This document shows, piece after piece, positions 12,351 through 13,448 of a stretch of 13,448 bases of DNA. The position numbers and the translations under genes are program-made. The stretch is from Bacteroidales bacterium (lineage in GTDB: Bacteria > Bacteroidota > Bacteroidia > Bacteroidales > JAFGXI01). The notes under the pieces were generated by a model. The model saw nothing but the letters and a program-made list of their open reading frames with translations. It was not told the origin of the DNA and searched no databases. The first letter of the stretch is position 1. Each line of letters opens with the position of its first letter. The DNA lies in assembly GCA_026985625.1 (NCBI GenBank), contig JALSQC010000133.1, positions 1-13,448 on the forward strand, given 5' to 3'.

Positions 12351-13448
12351 ATGATTGAATTAAACGATAAAATAAACTTAGATATTTTCGAAAAAATTAT
12401 TTTTGATGATAAAAAAATCGAAATATCAGAAAATGTAAAAAACAACGTAAAACAAAGCTTTGAGTTCTTAAAAACATTCTCTAAAAATAAAATAATATAC
12501 GGAGTAAATACAGGCTTTGGGCCAATGGCACAATACAAAATCAGTAGCAAAGACCAAAAAAAATTACAACTAAATTTAATTCGTTCACACTCGGCAGGAA
12601 CAGGTAACATAATCGACAAAAAATATATAAAAGCAGCAGTCTTAGCACGGTTAAATACATTATCGCAAGGATACTCCGGAATAAATTATCAAGCAATAGA
12701 AATGCTTAAACAATTTATTAATAACGATATTAATCCGGTTATTTACGAACATGGAGGAGTAGGTGCAAGTGGAGATTTAGTTCAATTATCACATTTAGCA
12801 CTATCATTAATAGGCGAGGGCGAAGTAATATACAAAAACAAAATAAAAAAAACAAAAGATGTTCTTACCGAACTAAAAATAAAACCATTAAAAATACACA
12901 TACGCGAAGGACTGTCACTTATTAACGGAACATCAGTAATGACAGGTATAGGCTTGGTTAACATTATCTATGCTAAGCGTTTAGTCGACTGGTCAATTAT
13001 AGCATCTGCCATAATTAACGACATTGTAGGCTCATATAGCGACCCATTTTCTTACAACCTTAACAAAGTAAAACTACATAAAGGACAAAAAACAATAGCC
13101 GATAAATTAAATAACTTTTTAATCGATAGCAAACGAATAAAAGACAGAAACAAAGAACTATACAAAAAAGAAATTAATAAAAACTTTTTAAAAGAAAAAG
13201 TTCAAGAATATTATTCATTACGCTGTGTTCCGCAGATTATAGGACCAATTATCGAAACAATAGAAAATGCCGAAAAAATATTAATAAACGAAATTAACTC
13301 GGTAAACGACAATCCTATTATCGATGCCGAAAATAAAAATGTTTACCATGGAGGCAACTTCCACGGCGATTACGTATCCTTAGAGATGGATAAACTAAAA
13401 ATAGCAATAACAAAATTATCAATGCTTGCCGAACGGCAAATAAACTAT
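12351..13448 (+). CDS. Aromatic amino acid ammonia-lyase (tyrosine/histidine type), 3' end outside window
   Basis: The frame is open from the ATG to the window edge: 366 residues of a family usually about 500 long. It belongs to the MIO-dependent HAL/TAL/PAL lyases, which remove ammonia from histidine, tyrosine or phenylalanine. The cofactor triad Ala139-Ser140-Gly141 lies in GGVGASGDLVQLSHLAL; other site residues include Tyr50 (IIYGVNTGFG), Asn192 (LINGTSVMTG), YYSLRCVPQ (about 287-295), NDNPIID and GGNFHGD. The substrate-selectivity region reads NLIRSHSAGTG (Ser79-His80). From memory, this, PMAQY and QEYYSLRCVPQ closely match the Flavobacterium johnsoniae tyrosine ammonia-lyase and differ from HutH (LVLSHAAGVG). 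No hutU, hutI or other histidine-degradation gene is visible. Tyrosine is therefore my preferred substrate; histidine is not excluded. It starts 7 bases after pth. Confidence 0.88.
   Translation, partial: MIELNDKINLDIFEKIIFDDKKIEISENVKNNVKQSFEFLKTFSKNKIIYGVNTGFGPMAQYKISSKDQKKLQLNLIRSHSAGTGNIIDKKYIKAAVLARLNTLSQGYSGINYQAIEMLKQFINNDINPVIYEHGGVGASGDLVQLSHLALSLIGEGEVIYKNKIKKTKDVLTELKIKPLKIHIREGLSLINGTSVMTGIGLVNIIYAKRLVDWSIIASAIINDIVGSYSDPFSYNLNKVKLHKGQKTIADKLNNFLIDSKRIKDRNKELYKKEINKNFLKEKVQEYYSLRCVPQIIGPIIETIENAEKILINEINSVNDNPIIDAENKNVYHGGNFHGDYVSLEMDKLKIAITKLSMLAERQINY

Noticed and set aside
12351..13448. Histidine utilisation (hut) operon
   Set aside because: No hutU, hutI, hutG or hutC neighbours in view, and the motifs resemble a tyrosine ammonia-lyase more than HutH.
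1..13448. Mobile element, prophage or defence island
   Set aside because: No transposase, integrase, phage or defence-type protein and no flanking long repeats were found; genes are core functions of uniform composition.

Overview
The window is strongly A+T-rich chromosomal DNA from a member of the Bacteroidota, probably close to Bacteroidales/Marinilabiliales, although the exact rank cannot be fixed from sequence alone. Three things point there. Promoter -7 boxes of the TAnnTTTG type lie just upstream of several genes. Shine-Dalgarno sequences are absent. Two gene orders are typical of the phylum: nusB / DUF1573 lipoprotein / yajC / YbbR-like / coaE, and prs / rplY / pth. No rRNA, tRNA, CRISPR array, transposase or phage gene is visible, and no gene-free stretch exceeds about 140 bases.

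Left edge (1-1947, + strand): the C-terminal part of an unrecognised, probably extracytoplasmic beta-rich protein, followed 4 bases later by a polyprenyl-phosphate sugar-1-phosphate transferase that starts assembly of a surface or exo-polysaccharide. This unit meets the next one tail to tail across a tandem array of eleven 7-bp units.

Middle left (1945-6163, - strand): read from its own 5' end, nusB, a DUF1573 lipoprotein, yajC, a YbbR-domain membrane protein, coaE and a TerB plus J-domain co-chaperone. Genes are tightly packed, except that two consecutive inverted repeats, the second with a T tract, lie between yajC and the YbbR gene and look like an internal terminator.

Middle right (6304-10000, + strand): fabI, divergent from nusB, then cysC, cysD and cysN. 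The last three encode the full set for making PAPS from sulfate, ATP and GTP; no PAPS reductase or sulfotransferase is in view.

Right (10114-13448, + strand): prs, rplY (L25/CTC type) and pth, followed after 7 bases by a histidine/tyrosine ammonia-lyase family gene that runs off the window. Its sequence resembles the Flavobacterium tyrosine ammonia-lyase more than HutH, hinting that a flexirubin or aryl-polyene pigment locus may follow. The most unusual non-coding signals are a perfect 15-bp hairpin inside the 5' part of pth, a 10-bp hairpin in the rplY leader, the double hairpin after yajC, and the heptanucleotide array. No clearly new biological system is encoded; the points worth checking are regulatory structures and two contextual puzzles (the fate of PAPS, and the lyase attached to a housekeeping operon).
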